Shown: positions 23,373-36,984 of the stretch, piece after piece
How the letters are laid out: each line of letters opens with the position of its first letter
Position numbering within the stretch: position 1 is the stretch's first letter
Assembly: GCA_023853785.1 (NCBI GenBank)
Contig: JAJIRX010000181.1
Span: 219,996 to 283,995, forward strand
Direction: 5' to 3'
Origin: Psilocybe azurescens
Taxonomy: Eukaryota; Basidiomycota; Agaricomycetes; Agaricales; Agrocybaceae
DNA length: 64,000 nucleotides
Program-made: the position numbers and the translations under genes
Notes under the pieces: model-generated
Seen by the model: the letters and a program-made list of their open reading frames with translations, nothing else
Database searches by the model: none
What the model was told of the DNA's origin: nothing

Positions 23373-26300
23373 TTAGAATTTCCATTCCTTTTCGACCTCC
23401 ATTGCCCAAGGGACTGGTTATTGAAAGGAAATGAGAAATGCAAACGACGCTGCACTGAATAGAACTTACACTTCGTAACCAGAGTCTTCGAAAAGATCTT
23501 CTCAATGGGAACATCATGTATCTGGCACCAGGCCGCAGTGATGCTGTCAGATCGTTGAGCACAGGTCAGGAAAAGAGGGGTGTCGTTTGAATACTACACA
23601 CCGTGGATCGAGATAGTTGATTTTACTGAAAGGGTCAAGTGAAGTTCAGCACTTTCATATTGTCTAGGCGACATTCTAGAGACTCACCTTGTACCTAAAG
23701 CAACCTCTTTGCCTGCATCTCGGTCGTCGATTTGTAGCTTGAACGATTTAACCTTGTCAGTAAGTTTATCAATCGCATCCTCTAATTTCTCCACAGAACG
23801 TTCGCGTTTCATAACCGCCTTTCCAGTGCCACGCTCCTTAGCTAATTGCTTGAATTCCTCCTCTATGTCGGCGATTCTTTCCTTCAAGATAGATTCTTTC
23901 TGCGGCTTGCTACCTTCTTCTACGAGCTTCTCGTTTTCTTTTGCGAACTTTTTCTCTGCCTTTTCAATCTCTTTGGCCTTCAAGTTTTCTTCGTGCTCAG
24001 CAATCCAGTCATCATCCAAATCGCTCTCGTCATCCTTGTATTTAGGTTTCTTCTTGTATTTGGGGTCCAATTTGAACAGAGCATGGCGTAACTTCATTCG
24101 CTCGTATTTGAATGTACGATGCTGTCAAAATCGGTATAAAAAGAATTGGAAGCTAACAACGGTGCAAGACTCACCTTATAGCGCATTTTCTCCATCGACT
24201 GGTCATGAGTTTTCGGCGCACTACGTTGATGGTTACACAAAATAGCCACTTGGCGATTGGCTGAGTTGTATGCGTTCAATTTTTCTTGAAGAGTCGCATT
24301 TGTGAGGTCTTCACCATCCAATAGCTGTTGGAAGGTTATAGATGCATTGAATGTACGGAAAACTTTGGCAGTCAATCCCTTCATCTCATTGGTAAGATGT
24401 TTATTTAGAGAGCTTGTCTGTACTGCAAATTAGAACCAAGTCACAGCACGATCATAGTAAAACTCACGGTTACGCGATCGAAAAGGTTGTCATCGTCATT
24501 CTTGTTCTCCTTGAAGATTCGAATGTTTTTAAAGACCTGAGGATCGACAGGTACTCTGTTATAGTATCTGATCGAATCCTTTCCGAGAAAGTCGAAGATA
24601 ATAAAATCGGGGGATTCTAATGTGACATGCTCACAACGCAATGAGCAACAACCAACTGTGTCGGCTTCGTCTTCGCCCTTTTCGTTACCAGCACGAAGAG
24701 CCAACTTATCAATGAAGTACATTGCAGTCGCACGTTGACGGTCGGCCATCACTTTCGACTTTAGGTCAACTTGATAATTTTGTCGTATTCGTTCAACATG
24801 GTTCTGGGAGAGACGATGAAAAGGTGTACTTCAAGGAAGTAATGCTAGTTACCTTCAATTCTCGAGCCTTCTCGAACTTTTGCATGTCACTTTGGCCTTT
24901 CAATGAACTGCCTGCAGCCAGAAACACATATTTGTGATTGCCGTTGATGTTCTCCGTCCAGTTCGCCAACCAAGTAACAGTGTTATCGTGGGAAATAGCC
25001 TTCCACTGCCCAGGCATATTTGGTATAGGAGTTGGTGCATTTTGACCAATGTTAAGAGTGATGTCTTCAGGTCGTACACGGAACTTGCATGCCAGAAATC
25101 AACGTCATGTATACCTAGGTTCTGGAGCATCCAACACTCACTTTGAGAGCACCTTTCTTGGGATGATCTCCACGGCCTCTGAACAACCCTGGAGGTTCGA
25201 CTCTGAAGTTGCCTACTTTCTCTTTACGTCCATCGAGGAGACAAGTGGTATATTTAGCTTCCATTTCATCCCTGGCCTTCTTCGCAGCTTTCTTCTCCTC
25301 TGCAGTCATAGCCTTTTTCTTGGCTTTCTCGGCCTCGAAATGTTCGTACATAGGCCGGAAGTCGCAAAGTTCGAAATTGGTGATCTTTGTTCCATCTGTC
25401 TGGAATGCAATTCAAGGCGCATTCATTCGAGAGGGATACATTACTCACAGGAGGATGTTTCTTCATTACTGTTTTCCAATCCTCAAAGAAGTTCTTATTG
25501 AACGTTAAATCTCGAGCATGGTCGGTTTCCAATAGTGCAGCATAGAAACCTGCAACTTCTTCAGCCTCAACAGATAGATTGACCGGCTGGCCTATTTAAA
25601 TATTAACAGGTTAATATTGAATAAGTGCAACAAATAAACAAGGACATACCGTTGTACTTCATCTTAACATTAGGAGGCAACGGTTCGTACGGAGGAGGGA
25701 ATATAACTCCGTTATGTTCAAGCGTAGTCCACTTGATGCTACCATCGCCATTGGGATCAGCATCGTTTTCCCACCAGCGGAACACTTCTTCTGGTTCTTC
25801 TTCTTTCTCTTGTTTCTTCTTTCCCTTTGGTTTCGCAGGAGACGTGCCCTCAGCGTCTTCCTTCTTCGTCTTGCGCGCTTTCTTTGGCTTCGGTGTTTCT
25901 CCCTCTGATTTCTCTTCCTCTTCCTTGACTTTCTTGCGCCTAGATTTGGCGGGTGCCTTCGTCATCGTCGTTTCGGCTTCAGAATCGCTTTCCACCTTTG
26001 GCTTGCGCTTGCGACTAGCAGGGCGTGTCTTCGATTCTAGCGGTACGTCGTCTTCGCTTACATCACTTTCTTCCTTAACCTTCTTTCTCAGAGGTTTGGC
26101 TCGACCATTAGAAGCCCTGCGCTTAGTAGTAGACGCGTTTCCGCTGTTGAATGTACCGTCGGAATTGCTTGCCTCTTTTTGGGCTTTACATTCCCATTGG
26201 TTTTGGTAGGCTTCGCCGGCGATGCAAGAGGAGTATCATCATCGCTGGATGATTCTGCATAAGCTGGCTTCTTACGCTTCAGGTTGCGAGGAGGGAGCGA

Positions 26301-26518
26301 CGTGGCGTCTGTGCGAGTGGTCTGGGACTAGATGAGACAAATGATTTATTAATATTAGGTCAAATACTATGCTTTGAAGTTCATACCAATGGCAAATCGT
26401 CGTCATCACTCATTCCGTAGTCCTCGTCTTTGACAAGATGGTTTCCATTCATAAGTCTCTCTGATTCATGTCCGTTTGAAGCTGTTGCTTTTGATGATGC
26501 TTCATTGTCTGAAAACAT
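23373..26518 (-). CDS. TOP1: DNA topoisomerase I (type IB)
   Basis: Eleven exons right to left: 26518-26387, 26327-25650, 25591-25449, 25399-25142, 25083-24853, 24803-24468, 24417-24175, 24121-23688, 23625-23602 (24 nt), 23543-23470, 23413-23373. About 864 aa. Order: acidic/basic disordered N-terminus with many KKxK signals (nuclear), core ([75 protein letters not shown]), charged coiled-coil linker, and C-terminal domain. The active-site tyrosine (SKINYLDPR) is encoded by the 24-nt exon, codon 23613-23615. The protein ends [12 protein letters not shown]. One A is missing from the run read as T5 at 26176-26180; exon sum 2594 is one short of a multiple of three. Confidence 0.95.
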
Positions 26519-26858
26519 AGGGGAATCAACCATCAAGGTAGAGTCTGAGAGTGTGATGGAGAGAGAGATAAAAATGCGCGTAGGAATGAAATTTGCCTGA
26601 TCCTCGATAATATAATAAGGTGAGGAGGTGGGACAGTAGAATGAAGGCCTGTGGCAGAAGTTGGATCAAATTTGCCGAAGTCTATGGAACCTGCCCTTAA
26701 CTGCCAGATCACGATTATTGATGATGCTTAGTCATACGCCGACTTGGGTCGAGAGCCCTTAGGCTGGAGCGTTACTGACAAATTCCTTCCTCCTTTAATG
26801 TGAGCCTTGACCGTCCCTTTCTGAAAATCTCACTAATCCCAGACATGACATAGAAACC
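26519..26858. promoter_or_regulatory. Divergent promoter region TOP1 / NDUFB3
   Basis: 340 bp between divergent start codons. Contains a purine-rich segment (GATGGAGAGAGAGAT, about 26555) on the TOP1 side. No other motif recognised. Confidence 0.35.
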
Positions 26859-27053
26859 ATGTCCAACCTTCCTTTATTCAGAGATCCTTGGGCTAAAAGA
26901 GAAGCCTGGAGGAAGAATCCCATCTTTGGCAATCGCGTCCTTTTCCGAAACCTGTTCCCCGGGTTCGGAATTGCGGTCGTCGCTTTCACTGCATACGTTG
27001 TGGCCGACAACGTATATCTCAGTGTAAATAAAGCTGATTCACATCATCATTGA
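26859..27053 (+). CDS. NDUFB3: NADH dehydrogenase (complex I) B12/NDUFB3-like subunit
   Basis: Single 64-codon frame, frame intact. The sequence DPWAKREAWRKNPIFGNR followed by FRNLFPGFGIA and one hydrophobic helix (VVAFTAYVVADNVYL) is the pattern of the fungal B12 subunit, a single-pass accessory subunit of the complex I membrane arm in the inner mitochondrial membrane. Length fits the fungal family. Ends in a His-rich tail (HHH). Short, but the motif match and the position between two full genes make it convincing. Confidence 0.88.
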   Translation: MSNLPLFRDPWAKREAWRKNPIFGNRVLFRNLFPGFGIAVVAFTAYVVADNVYLSVNKADSHHH

Positions 27054-27422
27054 CTTGTACAACTGCAGTAAGTCATTCACTGATGCCCATCTTACATTTG
27101 TTGAATTGGTTTGTTTTGCGTTTGCAGTGCCTTGTAGCGAATTAAGCTTCATACCTATCATGCAACACAACTCTAGAACGAGCTTTATATTTCAATGGAT
27201 AAATTACGTTTGTCCCTCACAAATTCGTCGACGCCCGCACCATGCAACTTTATGTAGTCAGACAGAACGTATGTACTCAATTCTATAAAGTGCTTAGGTA
27301 TATACTGTCGCGATGGACTCTTCAGGCCCTTTTCGCATGGTCTATCTAAGAATGACTCTATGAAATAGGGAAGAAAGTGGCCTATAGGACGCTCTGTGGC
27401 TAGGATTTGATGTCAAACACGG
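27054..27422. other. Convergent intergenic region NDUFB3 / ILV1
   Basis: About 370 bp between the 3' ends of convergent genes; would hold both terminators. No gene or repeat recognised. Confidence 0.4.
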
Positions 27423-29351
27423 TTACCCTCGCAAAAATCGCTTGTAGACGCTATTTTCGGTTTCTTCGACATACGCGTAATCAAGTTTTTCCAGAAACTC
27501 GAGAAACTCCGGTGAATCATTTTCGGGGACCTGAATTCCAGCAAGGACTTTCCCTAAATCTGAATACGGACTTTTCATCAACAATTACTCAAAATCCTTG
27601 TTCGTGACTCACCTCCGCCGTGATTTCGGTAATGAAATAGGGAGATATTCCATCCTTTGTGTATGCCCAGTAGGAATTTACGGAGCGCTCCAGGACGCTC
27701 TGGGAATGCTACTCGAAGGTAGGACTGAGCAAGCAGGTCATCTCAAAGACATAGAAACGCACCAAATCGAAAAACCCTTTCATTTGCAACCTTTTGACAG
27801 CCTCCAATCATATACCTGACATGACTTTTTGCTGTCTCGTCGTCGCTAATATCGAACCCTGTCATGTCCGCTTCTTCGAGGGCCGACAAGATTTCGCGAA
27901 CCTCGGTTTGCCGAGAAGTAGATTGCAGTTTGAAGGATAACAGAACGTGGGCTCTGTCTCCCGAAACATTATAACGGTATATAAATTCGGTAACGGCTCG
28001 AGGATGAATTATGGAATGTAATGCGATGAAACTGAAATCCGTTTAACTGCAGTCAAACACAAAAATTCTGAGGCTCACCTGCCTGGGTGTTCAGGAATGT
28101 CAACACTAAGTAGGGCTTCTCTACCCTCTCCCAATTCTGCTCGCTCCGCCACAAAACGGAGACGATCAAAATTCATGTTTGCACCGCTAACAACAACAAC
28201 GAATTTCTTCTGAGCACCTATCAAATTGTTCTGTATGATATAGCGCTTCAACCCCGCAAGCGCCAAAGCTCCTGCAGGTTCAGTAACAGATCGTGTCTCT
28301 GGGGAACATTTATCAGAACTTACAACATAAAAGAGAACCACCAACGTACCTTCGAATATATCCTTGATAGCTGCACAGATTTCGTCGTTGTCTGCCTTGA
28401 CAATTCCGTCGAGATTTTGTTTGCAGATCCTAAACGGCTCCTCTCCTACTATTTTTACTGCTGTACCGTCGCTGAAGGGCCCGACCTCGTACAACGTTAC
28501 TCTTTCTCCCATTTCCAGACTCCTTGCCATGGCGTCTCCATCGACAGTCTCGACGCCTATTACTTTTGTATGTGGACTTCCAATCCTCTTGACATATTCA
28601 CTGATGCCAGCAATCAAGCCTCCTCCTCCTACAGCTGCGAATATCGCACTTAGTTGTTCTGACTCTGGCAATTGCTTCAAGACTTCCATCCCAACAGTGC
28701 CTTGGCCTGCGATGACCAATGGGTCATCATATGGAGGGACGAATATAAGACCATGGACTGAAGCTAAGCGTGCGCACTCGGCCTTGGCTTCGTCAAAGTC
28801 GGAGCCATGCAGGACAACCTTTGCACCGAGACGGGCAACATTGCGTACTTTGATGTCAGGGGTACCTTGTGGCATTACGATCGTGCATGGAATCCCTAGA
28901 CGGGAGCCAGAAAGAGCAACTCCCTGAGCATGATTTCCTGTGTAAATGGCATTCGTCAATGTGCAACGACGATATGACAATCGGAAATGTTCAGGAGAAG
29001 TTCCTATACCAGAATACACGCGCACTAACCAGCACTGCATGTAACAACGCCTTTCCATCTTTCTTCATCGGTTAAGTTGGCCATGAAATTATAGGCACCC
29101 CGTATTTTGAAGCTGAAAACCTCTTGAAGGTCTTCTCGCTTCAACCATATCTGGTTTCCGAGTTTTGCGCTTAAATTTGTCGCGAGAACAAGAGGAGTCT
29201 CCTTCAAGATCTCGTAGACTTTCGAAGTCAATATAAGTCTAATGTAATCCGGAGTATCGGATGATGGGAGTAAGTAGTGTTTTGACAGTCGAGGATATTG
29301 AAGAGGTTGGGGTGCATTAGATGCATATTCTAGAGTTGCTGCTGGGGCCAT
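27423..29351 (-). CDS. ILV1: Threonine dehydratase (threonine ammonia-lyase), biosynthetic
   Basis: Exons right to left: 29351-29030, 28937-28350, 28298-28079, 28031-27763, 27708-27613, 27559-27423. Sum 1632 = 543 aa, frame intact. PLP enzyme converting threonine to 2-oxobutanoate, first step of isoleucine synthesis. PLP lysine is Lys82 in [10 protein letters not shown]; the phosphate-binding loop is [11 protein letters not shown]; the substrate loop is [11 protein letters not shown]. The C-terminal regulatory region (HVLLSF..., [31 protein letters not shown]) has the two ACT-like repeats that bind isoleucine/valine in the family. The intron at 28938-29029 is 92 bp, longer than its neighbours. 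No clear mitochondrial presequence precedes the catalytic domain, unlike yeast Ilv1; an upstream exon could have been missed. Confidence 0.95.
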
Positions 29352-29552
29352 TTGAACTACAAAAAGAGGAAGAAGTCTAGAAAATAAACCAATTTACTCC
29401 CCAAGAATGACTGGTAATTATCTCCGAAACGTTGATCGGCGATCGAATGATTGGTCTTGGGTCACATGACCGGACTTCCTGCTAATGCCAATGCTCAGTG
29501 GATTCTGAATCCCTGTCAGACTCGACTACCTTCACAGCACTTTCTCACTTAC

Positions 29553-31629
29553 ATGGCACAGGCTGCTGCAATGGGCCCACCTCTCTCTCCACGGGAAACC
29601 AGACGCTCAGGTCGACGTTCAGCACCCTCTGCTTCCGCCAGTGCCTCCAAGTCCCCCGATTCCGACCAACCGCCCCGCGATAAAGCTACATCGTCCAGAG
29701 GAAGTCATTCTTCCACCAGCATTCGCAACAGTAGGAAATTAAAGCTGGAAGAATATGAAGATGTCATAGAAGACCGAAAGCAATATCCTGCATCTACAGG
29801 AGCTTCTGCATCTGGTTCGAACAATGGGAATAACAAGGCCAAAAGAAAGACCAAAGACAAAGATAAAGACAAGACCTTCCTAGGTAATGGCGGGGAGGAT
29901 GTCGATACCGCCTCAGTAGATGGTCAAACTCAGGATCCTCTTGAAGAAGAAGAGGAGCAAGGCATTACACGATGCGTGTGTGGTAGCGCTGGTAAGTCTA
30001 CACCGCATTACATTTTATCACATTCCCATCTTCGCCAACAGAGGACGATCCCGACGCTGGTGAATTCATGGTACAATGTGAGACTTGTAAAGTATGGCAG
30101 CATGGATTGTGTATGGGCTATCAATCTGAAGACCAAGTCCACGACGATGACTACTACTGTGAAATGTGTCGGCCTGAATTACACGTCGAACTTCTGAAGT
30201 ACGTACATCCGACCTCTTTAGCGTCTATGTCGCTCATATAATCTGTACAGAAAGTTAGCAAGGAGACCACGACAGACCTCAGCAACATCGCGTCAAGATC
30301 CTACCACCAATTCACGCGTTTCACGTTCTCATTCACCATCGCACCTGTTGAAGCAACAGTCAAAGCGTAGGAACACCATGAATAGTAGGGATGCAGCTTT
30401 TGATGAAAGTCTGAAGGAGATAATCGAAGCAACTGCCGCAGAGGCTGCTGCAGTGGATCCATCTGCCATTGATACAAACACCATTTCGCCAGAAAGTAAC
30501 GAAGCTGCCAAGAGGAAAAGAAAGCGCGTTGAAGATGATATGTAAGCTCTACAACCTTTTTACTAAATAACTTATTGACTTTCTTCCAGCACCGTGAAAA
30601 AACGAACTCGTTCAGCTTCCACTGTTTCGGAAGTCCAGAGCGAAATTGCACCGCCACCTGATGCTGCCGCCGTAGACAAAACCATATCCCACGTAGCAAA
30701 ACCTTCCGGAGGTAGAAACAAGAGAGGAGGCGCACGAAAGACGGCGACGGTAGATAATGCTTTGGCGGAAGTAGAAGAAGGTTTGTTTTTCCTTTGTAAA
30801 AGACATTGGCAGTGATCTTGTCCTCACTGTGTTTCCCCAGCGATTTCAACTGTCACCAAACGACCTGCAAACAACACCCGTAACAGGAATGTCGCGACCG
30901 TCAAACGACCCCCTTTCGCATTCAGTGTCACACGGGTCTGGTGCACTAGGGCACGAGCATGGCACTAGGCGTAACCAGGTTGGCCCCGGAGGTCCACCAA
31001 CAGGAATCAGTGCCGCAGATGCTCGTGCCTACCGCAACTCCCATGCCTATGCCGTCTCACAACAAACTCTATTCACGTCATGGAATCTTCCCGATTATCT
31101 ATCCCATCTTGAACAAATGTTGCCAACGCATACCCCGCAACCCTTGGAAGTACGATCGGGTGGTGCCGGTGTTACACCGGGCTCCCGAGGACAGAGTGCA
31201 GAGCTAACCATGGAACGCGGAGTGAAAGTCAAATGGCCGGCAAAGCGAATGAGTGTCGGCGATATGAACAAGCGCGTACGTGCCCTTGTGGAATGGGTAG
31301 GAAGAGAGCAAGCGAATGCCCTTGATCGTGGTCGCAGGAGAGAGGCGTTAGAAGCATCCCTTCGTGAACAGAAAAACAGTAATCCTGGGGAAGAAGGTGG
31401 AAGCAACGACGTTCCGATGGCGGTTGACCAACCAGGTATAGCCACGGAACATGTACCACAAACGACCAAACCTGCCTTCGAACCTCATTTGATGTCAGAA
31501 AGCGCGTTGGAGATGTCGGCTCAAACCATGAAGATGATGGAAGAACTAATGGAGGAGTTGATTGGTTTCCAGGAGCGCTTTGGTCCAGGTGCTAAGAACA
31601 GAGATCGCGAACGAAGAATAGTAACATAG
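29553..31629 (+). CDS. PHD-finger protein, Cti6-like (Rpd3L histone deacetylase complex)
   Basis: Exons 29553-29991, 30042-30198, 30251-30541, 30590-30780, 30841-31629; about 621 aa. Ser-rich N-terminus, then one PHD zinc finger (CVC...CETCKVWQHGLCMGY...YYCEMC) spanning the first intron, followed by basic, Lys/Arg-rich disordered regions with probable nuclear signals (KRKRKRVEDD). A conserved C-terminal block (SVGDMNKRVRALVEWVGREQ) is followed by a helical Met/Glu-rich tail. Fungal PHD proteins of this layout are the Cti6 type that read H3K4 methylation for Rpd3L; that role is inferred from architecture only. One net frame change lies at the C5 run 30909-30913. Exon sum 1867 is one over a multiple of three. 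Confidence 0.78.
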
Positions 31630-31898
31630 CACCTCGTAGTCTACCTGCAGTTTTCCATCGTATTTATTTCTTTTCCTTGTATTCTTTTGATTTTCCATAC
31701 CCTCGGTTACATGTATAAATTAATCTTTTTTATGATTCCGTCATCTGTACACTTCAATTTAATATATATATACGCCCATACAGTGATGTAACACAGCCAC
31801 TCTGACAGTATATTCATATCACTTTGGAACACAGTTCAACTAGTCCTCTTCTACCAATCACGTCTGCGGCTCTTAAGCCAAATACGCGTTGAGCGCAT

Positions 31899-34800
31899 AT
31901 GCCTACTTCGGACGCGCTGAACCCATGGGATAGATCAAACTCCTTGGACCTCCAAGTCTCTGACATCTTGTCAGATGGAGATGAATCATCCGTTGGACAC
32001 GACGATGACGCCAGTCAAGGCGGTGACTACTCTGCTCGTATGGAAGAACTTTTTGAAGAGGTGGATCCAGAATTAATTGGTGAACAAGACGATTCCGACG
32101 AAGACTTTCTATACCAAGGAGTGGATTCGTCTGGGGCGATTGGTTACAACGAACAACTGAGGGAGGTCTTGGGCCAAGATTTGGAACAGGATGAAGACGA
32201 GGAAACAGATGTGCTGGAATTTGAGAAATCCCCTGTATATGAAGGCTCAGATACCCCTCCCCACAAGGATGAAATGGTGGTGGGTAAAGCTCAAGCATTT
32301 GCCATATTCGACAGTTAATAACCAGGTTCTGTCTTCCGAACTACAGCGTTCTTCTGACGAATTCTGTGACCATTCACCTGTCGAGTCCTTGAATGGTCTA
32401 TTGACCCCTGAGTCAAGAGGATCATCCACTGGCTCAAGGATATTGGACTTCCAGCTCGCTAGGCCATTTCTACATCCCACAGTGTCTCGACTTCGTTCTT
32501 ACACCCCACAATCCACGAAAATAGGGTCCAATGAAAGCTCTGTCACCTCGCATTCCCACCTTTACGAGGGCATGTCTCCCTCCCAGTCACATTTCTCCTC
32601 GCTATCGCGCATGTCATCTATATCCAACTCACAATCCGTATTGTTGGCCGACGAAAGAGACGTCGACACCAACACCGTTCGTGAAACACGTCAAGTATTC
32701 AAATGGACAGAGCTTCAGGCCATAACGCGCACCATGTTTTCGAAGGCCTCACAGAAGGCGTCAAATGTGCTTGGAGCACCTCTTTTAGGTTCACCGACAA
32801 CCCTCGCAGCAAATGGTCTGATCTGCATAGGCACCACTGAAGGCAAGGTTGTGGTGCACGATTTCAGTCAGTCTTTGATATGCGTCTGTGAGAGCAAAAT
32901 TATAGGTACATCCTTCATAAGTGTTTTTCACGGCAAAGTTTCTGATTTTTGCCATGTAGGGAATGCTCTGGGACCTGTAACAGCACTTGCGTTGTCTCAT
33001 GATCAAACGTTTGTTGCGTCCGGGCATGCCTCGGGATACATACAGTTATACAACCTCAAGCAATCCTATAACCCTGTCAGATCCGTACCTCCAACTACTC
33101 TATCTGCAGTCTCTTCAGGACGTAAAGAAGGGCATCTACAAGGATCCAGAATCGTTAGCATTGGATTCATTGCAGGACGCCATACTGCATTGGTATCAGC
33201 TGACGAACATGGACTGGCTTTTTTCCATTCATTAGGCAAAATCCTCTTTGTCGAAGCACCCGATATTCTTCGAATCCTTGGACGCTATCCTGAGCCCTCT
33301 GCTCCAACCTCCTCCTTGAAACCACCGAAGTTGCAAACGCCCTTAGCATCTTCCTCTGTCCCTAACTTCTCTCCTGTGACAGATTCGCAGCGTAGACGCA
33401 AAAGTCGGTACACAATACTCGCAATGGCGCCTCTTCCATTAGGCACCGTTCCATATCCGACTGACAATTATCATGTCGTGGCTCTTCTTACTCCAACAAA
33501 GCTGGTCGTTGTTGGTCTGAAACCGACACCTAGAACATGGTTCAAGTGCCCTAGAGAACCTGAAGAAGGTGGGCCCTGGAAATTAAAATCAAAATGGGCA
33601 GGGTCCTTGGCATGGTTTCCAAGTGTTCTGCGTCCTGGTATTGTTAGCACCTTGCCTGTAGGGAAACCCGAAACCCGGACTACAACAGACTCTTCAACAA
33701 CCCCATTACTTGTCTACTCCTGGGGCACATCTCTTCATTTTATCAAAGTCTACGAAAACAGGATAAAGCAAACTGCCAAAAATTCAAAGACGGGGAAATC
33801 CAGTGAATTAGAAATTGGTACAATTGCACATGAACGATTTGGAAAGTGGCAGGCCGAGGACGATATCCTTGCGCTTCAATGGCTTAACCATAATGTGGGC
33901 ATAATCATTCTTTTGCTGATGTCTTCAAAGTCTTATTGACCTTCTTTGCATCAGCAAATAATTGTAACTACCCGCAGCAACCTAGGGGTCTACGATTTGA
34001 AACTTTCCCGACTGGTTGAACAGGTCCCTTTCGACGGCCTATCCCTTATATCACCCAAAAATCATAGCAATGATGACCAAGGGCTGGATCTCGATATTAT
34101 CTCACACAGCATCCGGGTATACAAAGGGAAGATATTTTTACTAGTATGTCATATCGCTGCTTTGTATACACTGCAATTAACGACTCCATAATCAATGGCA
34201 GAAAAAGGATCGACTCATGGTTGGCACGCTGCTAACATGGGCAGATCTGATTCTTTCCTTGGTGGAGAATGGCGATTTTTGCAAGCCATTGACCTCGCCC
34301 GTTCTTATTATACCGGGGAAGCGCCGGGAAATCGAAACAACCTTCCTGATGATGCATTACAAAGAAAAGATGTTGTTGGCGACAAGCTAAGAAGCCTTAT
34401 GGATGCTTCGGCTCAATATGCCTTCTCTGAGGATCGAATGACGGACAGCACACATTCTACGCCGGACAACCGAGGTGTCGACCGAACGTCCTTGTTTGAA
34501 GGTCTCGTCACTATCTGTTGTAAGGCATCTGTTGCACTCGATGACTTCGAATATCTATTCGAAGATCTCTTTCAGAAATACGACGATTCTGGCATTGCTC
34601 CCATCTATCTGCGCCAACTGGAACCGTTTGTGTTAGAAAACCAAATCCGCTATGTGCCACCTCGGATCACTCAACGATTGGTGGCTCTACACGAACAAGA
34701 TGACCGACCGGAATACGTTGAACGCATCATCTGGCATATGGATCCATCTTGTCTTGACCTCAACCAAGCCATCCACCTTTGCCAACGATATCACCTATAC

Positions 34801-36908
34801 GATGCATTGGTATTTATTTATACCCGTGCCATGCGTGACTATGTTGCCCCTGTCGTTGAGCTCCTCGGACTTATTCGCAAAGTCCAACAATTCAGGAAAT
34901 CCAAGAAAGAATTTCTCGTCAAGACAGGATCAGTTTTGGAGGCAGATTCTTCCATGGAGTCAACCATCATCAATGCATACAAGATATACCCATATTTAGC
35001 AAATGTTTTATCCGGACTTACGTATCCTAGTGAGGAGCCTCTTAACGAAGACGAGGCGTATCAGGCCAAACGGGATGTCTACACTTTTGTATTCTTCGGT
35101 CGATCAAGTGTTTGGCCGCCAGGTGATGGTGGAAAGTTAGTTCTCACTGCAGACGAAGACAGCGGCATTGAGCCAACCTACCCTTACGCTCGCCAACTAC
35201 TACTGTTTGATTCGGAGTCATTTTTACATTCCCTCGACATCGCATTTGAGGACGTTTACCTTAACGATGAATCGCAGACAATTAATCGCTCTATTGTCGT
35301 CAGAATCATCCTTGAAATTGTGGCATCTGGCCAATTGCCCCAAGAAGATATGACAATGGTCAACATCTTTATTGCCCGCAATGTACCGAAGTATCCTCAA
35401 TTTCTTCACATTACCCCAAGTTCATTGCACAGTGTCTTGATTGGTCTCGCTGAAGACCCCGATCCGAAGACCCGAGAGGATCGTCAACTGGCCGCTGAAT
35501 ATCTTCTCTCAGCGTATAACCCCCACGACAGTGAGCGTATCATCGCATTGTTCGAGCATGCCGGTTTCTTTAGAATACTTAGGTCCTGGCATTACCATGA
35601 ACGACGATGGACCAAATTGCTATCTACTTATGTTGATGATCCCGACATCAGCTCTCTGGAACTGTTGGACCAAATTGCAAATGTCATCTCTACCGCATCT
35701 CGATCACAGAAGGGCCAAATTTCTAACGACCTTGTATCTATTGTTTCGGATTCCCTTCCTAGGCTTTTACATGCCGACATATCTGGGACAGCTCGCTTAA
35801 TCGATAATCTTGTACCTGATTTGCATTCAAAAGCTCTCGAGTCATTCGGACACCAAGATGGCGCCGATCGCGATCGCTACAAGTACCTGCGAAGTATATT
35901 AATCACCCAGCCAGAGGAAGAGGACGGAACAACAGGCCCTGTTCGGCCCTCTGAAAACATCCCAGGCCACTTTCACCAGACGTTCTTTGATCTTCAATGT
36001 CGATTTCATCCCATGGACGTCATTCCATCTCTGCAAACTCTACCCATGGACAAACTAGACCTCGGCCAGGTTTTGGAGACCTGCGAAATTCATCGAGTAT
36101 ATGATGCAGTCATATGGGCGACTAACTGGCAAGGCAATCCTCAGAGGGCTCTATCGAAAGCCGACGTATTCCAAAACCGAATAAGCCACAGGCTGTTGGA
36201 CGCCCTCAAAACTAATGCCGACTCGCCAAGTGTTGATCACGAACTGCGCTCATTACAGACAATAGCTGACGTTTGCAGGAACATCTGTATGGAGCACTCT
36301 CAAATTTCATCTACCGATGTGCCCCTGGAAGACATGTGGTTCGAGCTGCTAAATAGTGAGATTCGGTGTGTCCAGATTATTTCCAGCTCAGTTCCTCTCC
36401 TTCATACAAACGACACGAACGATGGAAACCTTGGTCATCTGCCAGGAGAAGTAGAGACCATATTGTCATCTCTACGCTCTCTTGTTCAGACAACGTTCAG
36501 CTCACTCGTCTCAATTACATCCACCAGTGCAGTCTCATTCCCCGACTATTCAAAAGACTAGTGAACGCAACCCCATCATCATCAGGTTCCCATTATACAG
36601 AATTCCGTGTTATTCTCACTGGGATGTTGGAATCGTATCGATCTGATGAAGATCTCCTCGTCATGCTTAAACATCTCATAGATCGGGACCTCTTTGAAAC
36701 GATAGCAGTTGTAACACGAGAGCAGGCATGTGGTTGGTCTCCTTTGCAAGCTACATGCCAATTTTGCCGTGAACCACTTGGCCAAACACAATCACAGTCT
36801 ATAGATTCGACAGGTATTGCTTCCAATCCCATTATTATTTCTCGTACGGGGACCATTTTTCACGAAACCTGTAAACCACCCGCAATCACTTACTCAGTGG
36901 ATATCTAA
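31899..36908 (+). CDS. VPS8: Vacuolar protein sorting-associated protein 8 (CORVET subunit)
   Basis: Exons 31899-32276, 32326-32905, 32960-33894, 33955-34143, 34202-36908; about 1596 aa. Acidic N-terminus, then a beta-propeller (AANGLICIGTTEGKVVVHDF, VTALALSHDQTFVASGHASG, RIVSIGFIAGRHTALVSADEHG), then a long alpha-solenoid (YYTGEAPGNRN, LCQRYHLYDALVFIYTRAM), then a C-terminal zinc-finger-like end (ATCQFCREPLG ... FHETCKPP). The CORVET tether links early endosomes through Rab5. Two one-base breaks: T5 at 34276-34280 and C4 at 36540-36543, each needing one more base; exon sum 4789 plus two gives 1597 codons. Only 76 bp separate its stop from that of COG2, which converges. Confidence 0.92.
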
Positions 36909-36984
36909 TATATATACAATAAATAAATTTCCGTAATTCAAACTCGTAATGCTATAAGTTCAGAGAAAGGGGATGTATTATCTG

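Noticed and set aside
25625..26209. 194-codon plus-strand ORF
   Set aside because: Shadow of the Lys/Glu-rich N-terminus of TOP1 on the other strand.
28364..28927. 187-codon plus ORF
   Set aside because: Antisense shadow of ILV1 exon 2.
30301..30849. 182-codon minus-strand ORF
   Set aside because: Runs through two introns of the PHD-finger gene on the opposite strand; no family resemblance.
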